DNA from: Proteles cristata cristata
Taxonomy: Eukaryota > Chordata > Mammalia > Carnivora > Hyaenidae
Length of the DNA: 64,000 nt
Assembly (NCBI GenBank): GCA_017311185.1
Contig: JAESUZ010001058.1
Span: 186,001-250,000 of the forward strand
Reading direction: 5' to 3'
The first letter of the stretch is position 1. The number at the start of each line of letters is the position of its first letter. Positions 9,970 to 22,744 of this stretch are shown here, in pieces. The position numbers and the translations under genes were made by a program. The notes beneath the pieces were generated by a model. It saw nothing but the letters and a program-made list of their open reading frames with translations. It searched no databases and was not told the origin of the DNA.

Positions 9970-12190
9970 TTATAAAATATGGTACCAACAAACCAAAACT
10001 GAATCCTTAATATAACCTAAAGACCTGAGAGATTATTGAAAGAGGAAAACTGTTTCAAAGTGTGTTATTTATTGTGTTGTCTTTGAATCACCTGCAGCCA
10101 TTTCCCAAAGCACCAGTCATAGATATATTTACTCAAACTTTACACTCAATAAATAAATAATGGTCATTATTCTGATTAGGAAGACAAATCCTTCAAAGAG
10201 AAGCTGTTGATACAAGCCTAGACTGCTTTGTATTTATATATAAAGGACCTTATTATCATCTGGTCACACTATTTCACTTACTTACATATATAGAGAACAA
10301 TGGTCATTGAATTTTCTGGTTGAAATGTCCTTGTTAACTGTCTTTAAGCCTACTCTGGCTGAAGAAAATTTGAGTCACCAAAAGGAGAGTGAGCTCCTCC
10401 TTCAAGTAAGGATGTATCAGAATCATACATGATCAGCTTAGTGTTATTCCTTTTAAAGAAAAACTCCTGTCTTTTCATGTTCAAATTCAGGTTCATCCTA
10501 CCTAATGATAGAATATCAATTCAGGTTCATCCTACCTAATGATAGAATGATGGAATATGATAATTGTTCAATTTAAAAAACTTTCAATTCCTATCCTGTT
10601 TGAAATTGAAACCACTGAATTCTAGGACAATTAGCATCTAGTCTCCTTTCTCTTTCCTTTATGAGACACTCAGCCTCCTGTCTAAGGCTTAAACCCACTA
10701 CTTTGATCCTTTTCATAGATAAAATTGAGAAAATTCAATGGGTTTACATATCTCATTTCAACTCCAGTCTTTATAATAATAAGGGGAAGGAGTCATTGTA
10801 CAGTATCCCCAAGTTTAAAAGCACTTCTGTCATTTTGAGATTAAAAATAGATCAGACTTGACTGTACTTTAGCAGAGAAAATCTATTACTTACACCTTCA
10901 GAAAACAGCTTTTATTAAAATGAGAAAAAACGAATTACCATTTCCAAGTATCTTTTTATACACAGGTACGTGGTATAGAGGGGGGACTCAAGTGAGGTTA
11001 CTAGATGTGTGTAGCCTTTAAGGAGAGTACTATATACATCTAGCTTCACAATCCAATGTAGAAAAAGTGAGTATTAGCAGGAAATCATTTCCTTATAGGT
11101 GCAGAATATTCCAAAACATATATTAGTTAAATTTACTGATGGTATGTGGATCAGTAGACTCTGGAAGGGAAAACAGCACACACACAAACTGAGGTGAATA
11201 TAGGGAAGGGGTTATTTATATTAAGTGGTTGATATCTAGAAGACGCAATAAGAAATAGCCAGAGAAGTAGCCTGTTTTTGACTCCTAAACCAGGAAGGGC
11301 AAGAGTTGAAGGCAATTACTGGAATGCTGAAGGATTTTTATAAGAGAGAGCTGCCTGACAAGGGCATGACCTTCCATAGCAGGATCAACCGATCCATGGT
11401 TAAAGGACAAGGAAGTCAGGAGAAAAAATACCCCATTATTATTCTCCAGCTCTCCCCTTCCTCCTCATTCCTTCCACTGACCAACCCAAATGAAAGTCAG
11501 AGCAGGTCCTCAGGAGTCAGAATAAGGTGGATAACATAACATTGGACCTATAAGGCAAGAGGAAGACACCTGTATTCTGTGGAATGACAGGTTCTGCCAT
11601 AAGCAGACATAAGGTTTGTCCCGGATACCTCCTACACCTTTGATAATCATTTCTTCCTAGTCTGTGCCTGGTCATCTGCCACCACCAGAAGTTTACCATC
11701 AGATGACATATCCATATGTCCCCTACACAGGCTCATCTTTCTTGAGTCAGAGTTCATATTACAGACGGACACAGTCCTTATATTTCCATCTTTCCATCCT
11801 AATCCTGCAAAGAAAGCTACTCCTTGCTAGGTGGCAAGCCAGCCAGTCTAATAAGTAATTCCATGAAAATGTATAATATCACTAATTGGATAAAATCATA
11901 GGTCCTATAGCTAAAAGACTTCACAGAAATTATTTCTGGCACTGCTAGAATATTGACATAATAACATAAAAATTTTGTAACAGGAGGCAACAAAGGCCTA
12001 ACAATGTAAGGTAAACACAAAGCTTACATGCAATCCCACGTAGGGCAAAAGACATTTTCAATAAAGACCCTCAGAAAACCCAACAAATCCTGAAGTGTGG
12101 CACTCACCTTAGATAGCATTCATACAGCATTAAGAATATTGAATCACACAGTGAGAAAGTGATTGTTTTTATACTCATCTCAAAAATTGT
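9970..12190. other. non-coding stretch with one local duplication
   Basis: No exon or named repeat is seen apart from the 34-bp-period duplication at 10484-10548. Part of 11150-11600 has the look of an old LTR on the minus strand but I cannot support a family call. Confidence 0.45.
10484..10548. repeat. tandem duplication, two 31-bp identical copies, period 34
   Basis: AATTCAGGTTCATCCTACCT followed by AATGATAGAAT occurs at 10484-10514 and again at 10518-10548 with no mismatch. The flanks are unrelated. Identity over 31 bp points to a recent local duplication. Confidence 0.97.
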
Positions 12191-12191
12191 T

Positions 12192-12394
12192 GGGGCACCT
12201 GGGTGGCACAGTTGGTTAGGCATCTGACTTTGGCTTAGGTAATGATCTCACAGTCTGTGAGTTTGAATCCCACATCAGGCTCTCTGCTAACACCTCAGAG
12301 CTGGAAGCCTGCTTCGGATTCTGTGTCTCCTTCTCTCTCTGTCCCTCCACCCACTTGTGCTCTGTCTCTCTCAAAAAAATAAACATTAAAAAAT
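12192..12394 (+). mobile_element. CAN-SINE
   Basis: Starts GGGGCACCTGGGTGGCACAG and ends CTCTCAAAAAAATAAACATTAAAAAA. The A-box region is fairly conserved and the B box reads AGTTTGAATCCC. I found no convincing target-site duplication. Confidence 0.95.
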
Positions 12395-12869
12395 GTTTTG
12401 ATTGATTATATCACAGAGAAAGAATTAATTTGGAGTTAGAAATCAATCCTTCTTTAAACACAGGCTACACTCCCCTTTTAACAAAGAGAAGCAGGCATCA
12501 GATACAGACTTCATGTTAAGGCAATTGTTCATAGACTTAATTTGATGTTTTATTTCCCTTGAATTTTTTTATGTGTCACCTTCCATTTCATAATGAATAA
12601 TAATGACCTTCAATTTCTTTTAATGACATTAAAGTCTTTTTCCCACAATTTTAAGTTTAAAAAGTAATTGATTTAATGAAAAATGTATGTAAACAACAGT
12701 CTGATTTTTTTCAGGGTCATAATTCTTAAAAGTGTTAAGTAAAGCAATGCAGTTTTGGAAAAATGACTTTATTCCAAATAGTTTTTTATCAGTAATCCTA
12801 TAATTTACACATATATGAATCACAGGTAATGCATGTGTGCACATGTACTTACAATAACAGGCAGAATTC

Positions 12870-13450
12870 TAACATGGGTCCAGTATTCCCGGGTTATACA
12901 TGCTTTGTATAAGTCCTTCCTCTGGAGTACAGGCAAAACCTGGGAATGTAATGAGATATCACTTCCATGATTACGTTACGTTATGTAGCAGAAGAAATTT
13001 TGCAGATTATAATTAATATCCCTATCGGTTGACTTTTAGTTAATCAGAAGGGAGATTTTCTCAGGGGAACCTGACCCAATCAGGTGAGCCCAAGAAACAG
13101 CAACGGATGTTTTTCTGCTGGCCTAGAAGCAAACAGCCATGCTATGAAAGCAGAGAGCCATGTGACAGACCTAAAAGCAGCATCTAGGCACTGAGAGTGG
13201 TCTACAGCCAAGAGCTAGCAAGAAACATAGACTTAAGTCCCATAGCCACAGAAAGACTACACTGACAATCAGTGAGCTTGGAAGAGGCACTTGGGTTTCA
13301 GATGAGATTCCAGTCCCAGCTGACACCTTCATTTCAGGCTGATAAGATCCTGACCAGACTTCTGACCCATGGACACGGGAAATAATAAATTTGTGTTGTT
13401 TTAAGCTGTTAAATTTATTATAATGTGTTATACAGCAGTAGGGGAGATGC
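12870..13450 (+). mobile_element. MaLR/MLT1-type solo LTR, diverged
   Basis: The 3' part has GACACGGGAAATAATAAATTTG, GTTGTTTTAAGCTGTTAAAT and TGTGTTATACAGCAGTAGGG, which is the polyadenylation and end block shared by MLT1-type ERVL-MaLR LTRs. The middle has AGCTGACACCTTCATTTCAG and GATCCTGACCAGACTTCTGA in the expected order. It is a non-coding relic of an ancient endogenous retroelement. Boundaries are approximate and the subfamily is not resolved. Confidence 0.65.
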
Positions 13451-13659
13451 ACACACACACACACTCAAATCCTTACATTGTAAAAGAATTTGGAAGAATT
13501 AATTAGAGGAAAGCCTTATGGGAGTGTTCAGATTATACAGAAACTATAGCACTGCCTATGCTATGTTGGTAGTACTATATAACTACCTACGAAAACTATT
13601 CATCATTCATGCCAAGTGGGAATCATTGAACATTCAAAGAACTCTCAGAAGTTTTGCAG

Positions 13660-13812
13660 ACCAGTGTTTGTCACACTTCACTCTGCACACAAATCCGTTA
13701 AAATATCATCTGAAAACACAGGCTCTCGTTCAGTAGGTTTGGTTTGGGGTCTGAGATTCTGCATTTCTACCAAGCTCTCATGTGATGCAACACTGTTACT
13801 GTGAGTAACAGC
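13660..13812 (+). mobile_element. MER5A-like hAT-Charlie DNA transposon remnant
   Basis: Blocks CCAGTGTTTGTCACACTTCA, TCGTTCAGTAGGTTTGGTTT and GGTCTGAGATTCTGCATTTC follow MER5A in order and it ends GTGATGCAACACTGTTACTG. Non-autonomous, no coding capacity. Confidence 0.7.
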
Positions 13813-13819
13813 TGTCCAG

Positions 13820-15440
13820 ATTCATCCACTTTTTCCTAACAAAGCTTTATCTAAGTCACAGAAAATGGTTTCCTAACAGGTTTTAGAGATTATCAAAGTG
13901 ATACAATCTCCTTCCTAGTACACAATACAGCCAAAGCCTTTCCCTTCAAAAAGTCAAAGGGTATTGATTGGGATTTGTGCATTTCAGAATTTAGATAACC
14001 AAGACTGAAGTTAGCAGTTACTTCTCTGACACACGGAAGGTCACCATGAGACCAGAAATCTTGTTGAAATGTATGCCCAAGACTTGCAGCCTAGTATAAC
14101 CTCTATTCAAACTTCTGAGACTGTGAAATTAGGCTGGAAGTCTCCACGCTTATTATAAGATTCCTGGTATTTCCTGTTTCCAGTCAGACTGGCAATATCC
14201 TAAGCACACTTTTTCTCGTGGTTTTTGGTACTTCCACTTACCATCCCAGCTAGAATCAAGAAGAGTACAGTAGCACACAAAAGATGTAATCCCCGAAAAA
14301 CCATTGTGAGAAATTTGATTTATGTAACCTCCAAAGAGGTTTCATTGGTCTTTATAGAAAACAGGTAAGTTCTTCAATTACATAAAATACTGTGCCTGGT
14401 TTTCCTACCCATCCTCTGTCACTTTCTGATATATTTCATTTCATAAGATTAAGTTGAATTCTAAATTTTGAGACTAGAAGTTTTAAGAGATTACCTATCT
14501 TATCTATTTGTAGTAAATCAACCAGCATTGTATGAAAACCTGCTCACTGATTTCTCTGAAATTTGAGATAAATTGATAGTATCTCCAAAAGAGACTGGAT
14601 AGTCTTCTTGATTAGTGAGAAAGTGTTCTTGCTCTTGCTGTCTGAGAAGAAGCAGAAAAGAGCTTTTTTGGAGGAGGAGGGATCTGGCCAAACTCAGGAA
14701 AGAAGGAAACTGTGGTTAATAAAAAAGTTGAAGATACAGACTACAAAGATAATAGACTGCTCAGACAGCCAGACAAATCTTTGAATCAGGTTACCAATTC
14801 AAGTGGTAGACATTTGTCCGGACAAAAAGATGGAAAATAGTAAACATGATCTTCAGAGAAGTACAAAGCCACACCGTCTTCTGAAAATTACCAAATATTT
14901 CATTGTTGAGACCTAAATTACCCATATTGCTTATTACCCATATCACAGTAGCACCAGCTAAATGCTGGTGAAGCATTTAGCATCGTGCTTACAGAGACTG
15001 GCCTTACTGAATGTGTGGATTTTGTGAGAAGGGAGAGCTAAGAGATGAAAAGGAACTGCTTTGGGGATCTGGTGACAGATGCAGAGTTCCCATGACACTG
15101 ACCAATGCTGGATGGCAGCAGCCTGGGAATTGGGTATCTTCTACCTGATGTACCTCTCTTAAGCACATCTTCCAGATTTGAGGACAGGTTAGGTAGCTTA
15201 AAGGCAAGACAGCGTTAATGCTTAGTGCGGCTTTTGGAAAGGGTTCTTCTTCTGTTCTTGCAGCAACTGTGGCACTATGCACCAAAGCCACTCTCACTGC
15301 CCAGTTTCCAGGCTTTGCCTATGTCAACAGACTTAATGGCCTTAATGCTGAGGAATGTGTGGCAGGTGGGATTAATTCTCTCTTTAAGTCTCCACACTGC
15401 ACTTTGTAATAATATCAATTGCACTACAGGAGTAGAAATA
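13820..15440. other. non-coding stretch, nothing recognised
   Basis: No repeat that I can name. Three overlapping frames of 60-102 codons at 15004-15533 run across a CA-rich block on both strands and lack domain features, so they are not called as genes. Confidence 0.5.
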
Positions 15441-15460
15441 AATGCACACAGAAAAATATA

Positions 15461-15498
15461 CACACACACATACACACATGCACACACGCACACGAATA
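15461..15498. repeat. imperfect (CA)n
   Basis: CA units interrupted by TA, TG and CG. Encodes nothing; it creates artefactual His/Thr-rich and Val/Cys-rich frames. Confidence 0.9.
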
Positions 15499-15509
15499 TT
15501 CATGCATTT

Positions 15510-16130
15510 ATGAATGTATGTTCACTTAGGTAAGCATAGACATGGCTGAAGGCTGAAATGGTCTGAGGAAATGGTCACAGTACTAGCAAGTACAAGGCAT
15601 TGAGAAAGAGGACTCAAGAGTACAGAGAAGATGGGTAGATGGCCCTAAACAGCTCTTGGAGTGATAGAACTCCTACACTAGTTGGAAGGTCTGACATTTG
15701 AGATCCATAATCCAAAAAGTTGACTACAAATTTCCCACATAACAATGATACTCAGTTACAAAAATTAACATTCCATTGACAAGTCTATCTCAATGTTCCC
15801 TGAAGTGGCTGCCTCTTATCCATCCATATACCAATATGCCTAGGTTACACTGTGCCCTATCCTGCTTCCAGGGGAGGAAATTTCCCTCTGTGAATATCAC
15901 TGACACTAACTAGACTCCCCAAGTCTCCATGCTTACCTCTGCTTTAACAATGTCAGTGAAGAAGGGAGGAGAAGTAAAACCACTTAGAGCAGCTACAAGT
16001 CTCTGCCTCTAATTACTTTTGCTACTATAGCTCTGATTAATCTCAGTGTAAAACCAAAAAGCAGTTGCAATGAAATGTTAGGGTATATTGGTTAGCAATT
16101 TGAAACTCCATACAAGATGGTCATACAGGA
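15510..16130. other. non-coding stretch, nothing recognised
   Basis: No gene or named repeat is visible between the CA block and the purine tract. Confidence 0.45.
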
Positions 16131-16137
16131 TCAATAG

Positions 16138-16348
16138 GAAGGGAGGAAGGGAGGAAGGGGGGGAGGGAGGGAGGGAGGAAAAAAGGGAGAGAGGAAGGAA
16201 AAAAGGGAGAGAGGGAGGGAGGAGAGGAGAGGAGGGAAGGGAAGGGAAGGGAAGAGAAGAAGAGAAGAGAAGAGAAGAGAAGAGAAGAGAAGAGAAGAGA
16301 AGAGAAGAGAAGAGAAGAGACAAGAAGAGACAAGAAAAGAAAAAGAAA
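16138..16348. repeat. polypurine microsatellite, (GGGA)n/(GGAA)n then (AGAAG)n
   Basis: About 200 bp with hardly any pyrimidine on the plus strand. The first half is GGAA/GGGA-rich (16138-16250), the second a regular 5-bp AGAAG array (about 16253-16320). Long frames on both strands here are low-complexity artefacts (Glu/Arg/Lys-rich or Ser/Leu/Phe-rich). Confidence 0.97.
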
Positions 16349-16349
16349 T

Positions 16350-19230
16350 TGTGCCTGACTCTGGGTCAGACAATGATAAACAGACCTCATGACTTCAGGG
16401 CTTCTCCATGCCTTTCATCTGTGTGCCTGTCTACTTCTTTATTGACACTTAGATCTGGTACTCTTACCCTGCTTCCTTTTGTATACAGGGCTGGTTTGTG
16501 TAGGGTAAATATCTCAGATTCCCTGACCATTTGGTTTCTAATTAGATTATGGCAATAGAAAGTACTGGATTTAGGGAATGGGGCAGGAGAAAGGAAGGAG
16601 CTAGAATAATTCTCCTCTTCTCTCTGCTTTGAGTTGTTTCTTGGACAGAGGTTGCATATCCTCCATGACTCTATCTCCTGCCAGATGGACTTTCCTCTTC
16701 ATGATCTCTGTTAATACTGACTCTCTGCTCTGTTCTCCATCCCTGGGTATGATAGTGGCTTCCTGCATTGTTCATTTTTAGATTGCTTCATCTTGTCTAC
16801 TTTCAGTTCTTCCAACACCACTCTATTTAAGTTCCTATATTAAACCACCTTGTGTGGGTTTGATTATTTTGACAAACCATAATAGATAACACATAGTTAC
16901 TTCTCTAAGAAGAATGAAAAATCCCAAGACTTATTTCACCATATTCTCTTCATTTTTATAACTATGTATTGACATCCTGCAGAAGACTTGGCAAATCCTA
17001 TTAAGATATAGTTGCCTATTTTCCCAATGCCTACCTTCAAAACCCACAGTATATTCACATGAAATGAAGGACACCTTCTAGGACATTGCATAGCCTCTGA
17101 AATCCAAAGATGACACAGTGAATCTCATAACTAAACCTCCAAAAAGAAAGCTTGACAGCAGGCATCCCAGTACTGAAGGCCAGTTTCTAGAACCCACATG
17201 GCTCCCACAAAGAATTGAGGTCATCCATATAAGCCAATGACTTTTCTCCTCAAAGGTCAATTTGGAGAAGTGTATAGTCTACTGACCCCTAGAATCAGGC
17301 CCTCCAGGACTGGCTCAGCTCTCAATACTACTTAGAATTTACACAAGATTTTCTATCTTGAAAGAACTATTCAGACATTAACCAATTATTCTGTTCTTGG
17401 CCCCACGCCGGGTTACACTATCAAGATTTGACAAACTCTTTGTACTCTCTGCAGTTATGTAGGAATGTAGGTTTGTCTATTTCAATCAAAACTGAAGCCA
17501 AGCTCAGACCTTTGGCTGAAGGAAACCTTGGCGATTTAATATTTAATACAAACATCCTGTCCTCATAAACTGATCCTCTTTAACAGAAAAAAAAATTGTC
17601 ATTAGAACACAGTTGAGCAAAGAAGGGAAAGGTTATAAACTTTGAAAAGAACAAAATAGTTAATGTTTGGAGCTTTTAAAGTGTTTTCAAAAGACAGTTG
17701 TGCAGCTGTGGTAAGTTGGGAGGGGGGATTTCACTTCATATCCTTTCATCTGCGTACGGGTGCCTACTATTAAAAGTTTACATTTTGTTTATACTCTCCA
17801 TGATGTGCAGATATTTTCTTTACGTTTTGATTTCCTTCTTCTTGCTTTCCCTTTAAGACTCTTTGACCTTCAGGCACTGAGGTGAAGAGCAAGAGAGAAA
17901 TTAGTCCTACAAAATAAAACTGCTGAAAATGAGATCAAGTACTATGGAGGAAGTTGCAGTCTGATCCTGACCACCCTGCACTTTCTCTAGCCTGATGGTT
18001 GAACTGAGAGGACCACCTTCCTCCTCTAGGCCTTCCTCACTGCCTCTTCTAGAAGTCATGCTTCAGAAATCGCTCTCTGTGATGGAAATCAAGGCAACTG
18101 GCTACCAATGCCAGAAATTCACTGTGGCAAAAATATCTCCACTTTTTGTCAGACTTCTGAGCATTAGACATCTGGAGTATAACCAAGACCCACCAAATAC
18201 TGCTTGCCATCTGTTCTTAATTTAAAAGCCAACCACATGGCATTTGCACTTCTCATTGACTGACAACCTCAATTGCAAACCAACCTTGGCTTCCCCATCC
18301 TACTTGTCCGTGGGACTTTAGATAAGCAATTTTGGCACTGAATACACTCATAAATATCCTACTAGGGAATGGAGCTATTTGATCAGCTCTAAAATATAAG
18401 GGGTCAATCCTAATAAAATTATGCCACAATCAAAGATAGAAAAAAATGGAGGCAACTTGGGTTTCAAATAGCATTAGCAGTCAACAAGTTGCTATTTCAT
18501 GGTAGGCACTTGGTGATTAAAGTTTCCATTGGATACTCAAGCACTGTTAATGGCTGACATTTACTAAAGCAAAGAAAAACAGAGCTTTATAAGAATCCCT
18601 GAAAAATTCCCTCCCACAGACTCCCATGCCCAGGATTCCATTTAACAATGTATTGAAATCATATTCTCACTTCAAGCCTTGACTCCAGTGATCCCAGTGT
18701 TCAGCAATTTCTTCTTGTTTCATATAACCCTTGTAGCATCTATCCTCTAACTGTCTGTCTCTCTGTCTCTCATGATATTCCATGTCATACTGTCTTATGG
18801 TATTGTATCACTACATTATTTATGATTTTTGTCTAAGCTTTGCAAATTTTTGTCTAAGCAATGTCTTTTTGTCTAAGCTTAGGAAAAGCGCAGAACCTGA
18901 ACAAAGATGTAAGTATCTCCTAGAACTGTCTGACTTCAAGGTGGGAAGCTGGAGCATTTACCACCAGATCCTGACTCCACTGGTTGAATGTAGCCTCCAG
19001 GGTATTGATTCCCCACCTCTTCTGAGTGGCACTTACAAGCTCAAGCTCCAAGGGTTTGGCAGGGGGCTCTGGGGCAGAGCAGAGAATGACATGAAAAACA
19101 CACTCTTGAAGTGAGATGCTGACAGCTAAAGTTGAATCTTTAGTTTGTGAATTGTCTCCAACATGTGTGCTGAAATCAGAGGTGAGACATGGCTCTATGA
19201 TGCCAATACAAGATGCATTTGCTCTGTGTC
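16350..19230. other. non-coding stretch, nothing recognised
   Basis: No exon candidate that I can support. The 110-codon frame at 18782-19114 crosses a local repeat and has no domain. 16520-16900 could be an old LTR but has no diagnostic block that I can name. Confidence 0.45.
18826..18878. repeat. three tandem copies of a 13-mer
   Basis: TTTTTGTCTAAGC occurs at 18826-18838, 18847-18859 and 18866-18878, spacing 21 and 19 bp. The intervening bases are TTTGCAAA and AATGTC, so the unit is degenerate outside the 13-mer. Confidence 0.93.
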
Positions 19231-19345
19231 TATCATGCCAACTTGCAAGTTTCTCAGGACAGAGTCTGTCTTCCCTGACTTGGTGTCATGCTGTGTGCCT
19301 AGCATAACACCAGATACTTGGAAGCATGATAAATATTTCTGATAG
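19230..19345 (+). mobile_element. possible L2/MIR-type 3' end fragment
   Basis: CAGGACAGAGTCTGTCTTCC, TGTGTGCCTAGCATAACACC and GCATGATAAATATTTCTGAT resemble the 'total amount, cause, LINE2 end' blocks of old L2/MIR 3' ends in order. Diverged and short. Confidence 0.35.
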
Positions 19346-19439
19346 GGTCAAATTCAGAATAAATTAATCATATATTCCCCAATGCCTCTTATTCCTAATG
19401 TCATTTTTCCATCCTTCTAATTTTTTACTAACAAGATGA

Positions 19440-19640
19440 TAGTTGAGCTGTAGTAGAAAGAGCATTGAAACTTATAATGTAGATGCCTGGGTTTGGCTCT
19501 TAGGTCAGCCTTAAACTGTGTGACACTGGACAGATCAAAATCTTCTCCAAGTTTTGCCTCCTAAATCTGGAATATGCCTTCCCCCTGAGGTTAATGTCAA
19601 AATGAATGCATGTCTGTGAATAGCACTTGGAAACTATGGA
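19440..19640 (+). mobile_element. MIR SINE remnant
   Basis: GTAGAAAGAGCATTGAAACT, ATGCCTGGGTTTGGCTCTTA and AAACTGTGTGACACTGGACA match the MIR head and middle in order, followed by a weaker 3' part. Confidence 0.6.
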
Positions 19641-19736
19641 AATGTGTGTGTATATAAGGGACATCTCTTGTCATCTCCATGGCAAGCTGCTTCCTAAATA
19701 TCCACTCTTCAGTTAAAAAAAACTCAAGAGCATTTA

Positions 19737-19955
19737 GGGGCACCTGGGTGGGTCAGTCAGGTAAGTGTCTGACTCTTAATTTTGACTCAGGTCTTGATCT
19801 CATGGTTCACGGGATCAAGCCCCATGTCAGACTCAGCGCTGAGCATAGAGCCTGCTTGGGATTCTCTTTCTCCCTCTCTCTCTGCCCCTCCCCTACTCAT
19901 GCATTCTCTTTTGCTCTATCTCCCTCTCAAAAATATATAAACATTTTTTTTTAAA
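19737..19955 (+). mobile_element. CAN-SINE
   Basis: Starts GGGGCACCTGGGTGGGTCAG. It carries the GAGCATAGAGCCTGCTTGGG variant, marking an older subfamily, then CT-rich sequence and an ATATATAAACATTTTTT tail. A short 8-bp duplication, GAGCATTT, lies at 19728-19735 and 19961-19968. Confidence 0.95.
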
Positions 19956-20199
19956 GTTCTGAGCATTTCTGTCAGGGATATGTGAAAGTGATATAGTCTG
20001 ACCATGGTACCCTGTTTGCTGATGGACTCAGCCATTTCACAATTTTTGGTCAATATACATCTTCCTAGAAGAGTGGATCTCACTAATTCCCTTGAGTAAG
20101 AAAACACTGTCACATTAAGAACTCTAAATCAACCACTTTTCTGAGATCCCCTGCTTACTTTTCTATTTAAACCTTCCTTTTATATGATGTCCACTGTGT

Positions 20200-21010
20200 C
20201 AGTAGTCACCTACTACCACAAATAATGTCTATATAACAAACCGTCTCAAAATGTAATGCCTAAAAACAACGATCATTATGAAAAAAGGATATGTAATGAT
20301 GTATAAATAGAAAAATAGGTAGATGGATGCTTAGGTGATAAACCAAATATAACAAAGGGACACCTAGGTGGCTCAGTCGGCTCAGCTTCCGACTTTGGGT
20401 TGGGTCAGGATCTCACAGTTTGTAGGTTTGAGCTGTTCAGTGGGGTCTGTGCTGACAGTTCAGAGCCTGCTTTGGATTCTCTACTTCGTCTTTTTCTGCT
20501 GCTCCCCGCTCATTTTCTCTCTCTTTCTCTCTCAAAACAAACCAACAAACATAAAAAATTAAAAAAACAAATACAGTAAAATACTAGGTTGTGGGTATAT
20601 GATTGTTCACTAAAAATCACTTTTTCTTATGTTTGAAAATTTTCATTAAAGGTGGAAAAAACTAAGCATTTATTTAGTTCACAAATACATGGGTCCCTGT
20701 GCTCTGGGAAGGCCTGGTTTTGACTGGGCTTGCTCATGAATCTGCCCTATTACCTGGTGGATCATTGGGGACTGTTTGGTCTATAATGGCCTTTTCTGGG
20801 ATGGCTCTCCTCTGTGTTTCATTCTCCAGCAGGCTAGCTATGGTTTGTTCACCTAATGGTCCACAGGAATCCAGAGAACAAGCAGAAATGTGCAAGACTT
20901 CTTAAGTTCTTGGCTTAGAAATATCACTATTACTTTTACTGCAAACAATTGGCCAAAACAATTCACAAGGTGAGCCTATATTCAAGGGGTGGAGAAACAA
21001 AAGTGATGTT
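20200..21010 (+). repeat. ancient interspersed repeat split by a SINE, family not identified
   Basis: ATAACAAACCGTCTCAAAAT and GCCTAAAAACAAC (20236-20275), then after the SINE the blocks CATTTATTTAGTTCACAAAT, CTCCAGCAGGCTAGCTATGG, TTGTTCACCTAATGG and CAATTGGCCAAAACAATTCA (to about 21010) follow in order a common old mammalian repeat whose name I cannot fix from memory. The CAN-SINE at 20357 interrupts it. Confidence 0.4.
20357..20570 (+). mobile_element. CAN-SINE
   Basis: Starts GGGACACCTAGGTGGCTCAG, follows the felid SINE through TCAGGATCTCACAGTTTGTA and GACAGTTCAGAGCCTGC to a CAAAACAAACCAAC tail. The tail and flank are A-rich, so a duplication cannot be placed. Confidence 0.94.
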
Positions 21011-21059
21011 AAGAATTGAGGTCATTTTTGTAATCTACTGTATCCTACTTGCTAGTTGC

Positions 21060-22735
21060 TAATCATTATTACCACAAAGCAAAGGGACCATTACAGTGAA
21101 ACTTACCTACTCACCCAATTTTGATCACCAGTTACATGCATAGAACATTCAGAGTCTAGGAGTCCTCAAACCCCAGAAGAGAGGTATGATACTCTAAAAT
21201 CTGATTGTTAGTCAGGTGAGGTTTCAGTTCAGGAAAAATCAGTAATTGCCTTCTTGAAGAAGTAATCAGGAAGTGAAGGTACTACCATTCACATGCAGGT
21301 TTGAGGTTCAGCTATCCCCAGCTATCTCCATCATTCAATACTATGGCTTGTCCTAAATCCATAGGTCTCCCTATGCAACCCCTTTCTTGGTACTTCTTAA
21401 GAAACATATTGCTTTTCTGTTTCCCTTCACTTATTGTTTGTGGACTATCCTTTGTAAATTAAGATGAAGTCAGGTCATTGACCCATCTTTCCCAGAACTT
21501 GAGCTTTCCCTCTGCTCAGCAGACATGTCTGGGTTCATGGAGCCAGCCTTCTGCTATCTCCTGGTCCTCCTCATATTCAGAGGAATTAGGCCAACATGAG
21601 CAGTATAGTCTTAAGTTAGAGAATGAACTGTTTCTATTTGTTGAATCCTACAAACAAGCTTGGCATGAAAACTCCAACATCATTAACATCATATTAACCC
21701 ACCACTGGTCAGACTGCTAATAACAAGAACAATGGCAAACACAAGACTTTAAAGGCTGGGAAACCTAGTAAGCATTGCCTTCTTCAAAGCCCAGCCATGT
21801 ATAGGGTCTTTCAAGAACCTTGTGTTACCAGTTTCAGTGAAGAGAAGCAAACAATGAGAATTACTTCCTAATAAGGACCACTGAGTTATTAGTAAGCAAG
21901 CTATGGAATCAAGTCTTTCTTGTTAGCCAAACTCAAACCAGCCAAACTCAGACTATGAGATTTATTAGTTTTTAATTAGCCTTTTCATTACATCATTAGT
22001 AACTTCTCCACCACTACAGTGCAGAAAGAGCAGAAAGGTATGATTTTATGGTGTTTACTGATCATGCTACTTGATTAAAGATGACAACTAGGCCTGCCTA
22101 GCATTCTTAAGAGCTGAGGAGAGAGTGAGTTAGAATAAGAAATTAGGCCGGGCAAAAGGCTGGACCTCAGGAAAAAGCAAACTCTTTTAGCTCAACGTGA
22201 GTGAAGTCACATACTCCTTCCTCCATTGTGCTTGAAATAAAAGATATTAGCATGGTCTGTAATGGTACCTCCTTAGTTTATTAAAAATAATAATGAGGAA
22301 AAGAGAGAACTGGGAAGTGAAATATTTACAACAATGACTCATTTTATATCAGATCATAGGTCAGTCAGATGATGTCAGAGATGTAAGCCACACCCACCCT
22401 AAATACAGATGAGACACCTCAAAGAGAAAATGCTGGCGTAGTGACTTCCTAAGCCCAAAAAGAGTGACTACCTTACATGTGCCTCCATTTCTCCATCTGT
22501 AACATAGGGGATTAAAACTGGGTCCTTCCTCAGATGTCTTCCATCACTAACATTCAAGGACCCCAAGCCAACATATAATACTTGTCTTTCCAGTGCTCTT
22601 ACTAGTGCTGAGTCCTGATAATAATCCTGGAAGGTTGGCCTGTCTGCTTTATTACAAAGCCAAAAAAGACATTTGTTCTAAGATTTGTGGGATTCCCTGC
22701 TACTCACAGCTGGCGCGAAAAGAGCAACAGAGGCA
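21060..22735. other. non-coding stretch, nothing recognised
   Basis: No gene or named repeat beyond a possible MIR scrap near 22470-22530 (CCATTTCTCCATCTGTAACA). The 80-codon frame at 21478 has no domain. Confidence 0.45.
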
Positions 22736-22744
22736 TCCAAGGCC

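Noticed and set aside
16088..16558. 156-codon Glu/Arg/Lys-rich plus-strand frame and Ser/Leu/Phe-rich minus-strand frames
   Set aside because: They are translations of the polypurine microsatellite; no domain and no gene context.
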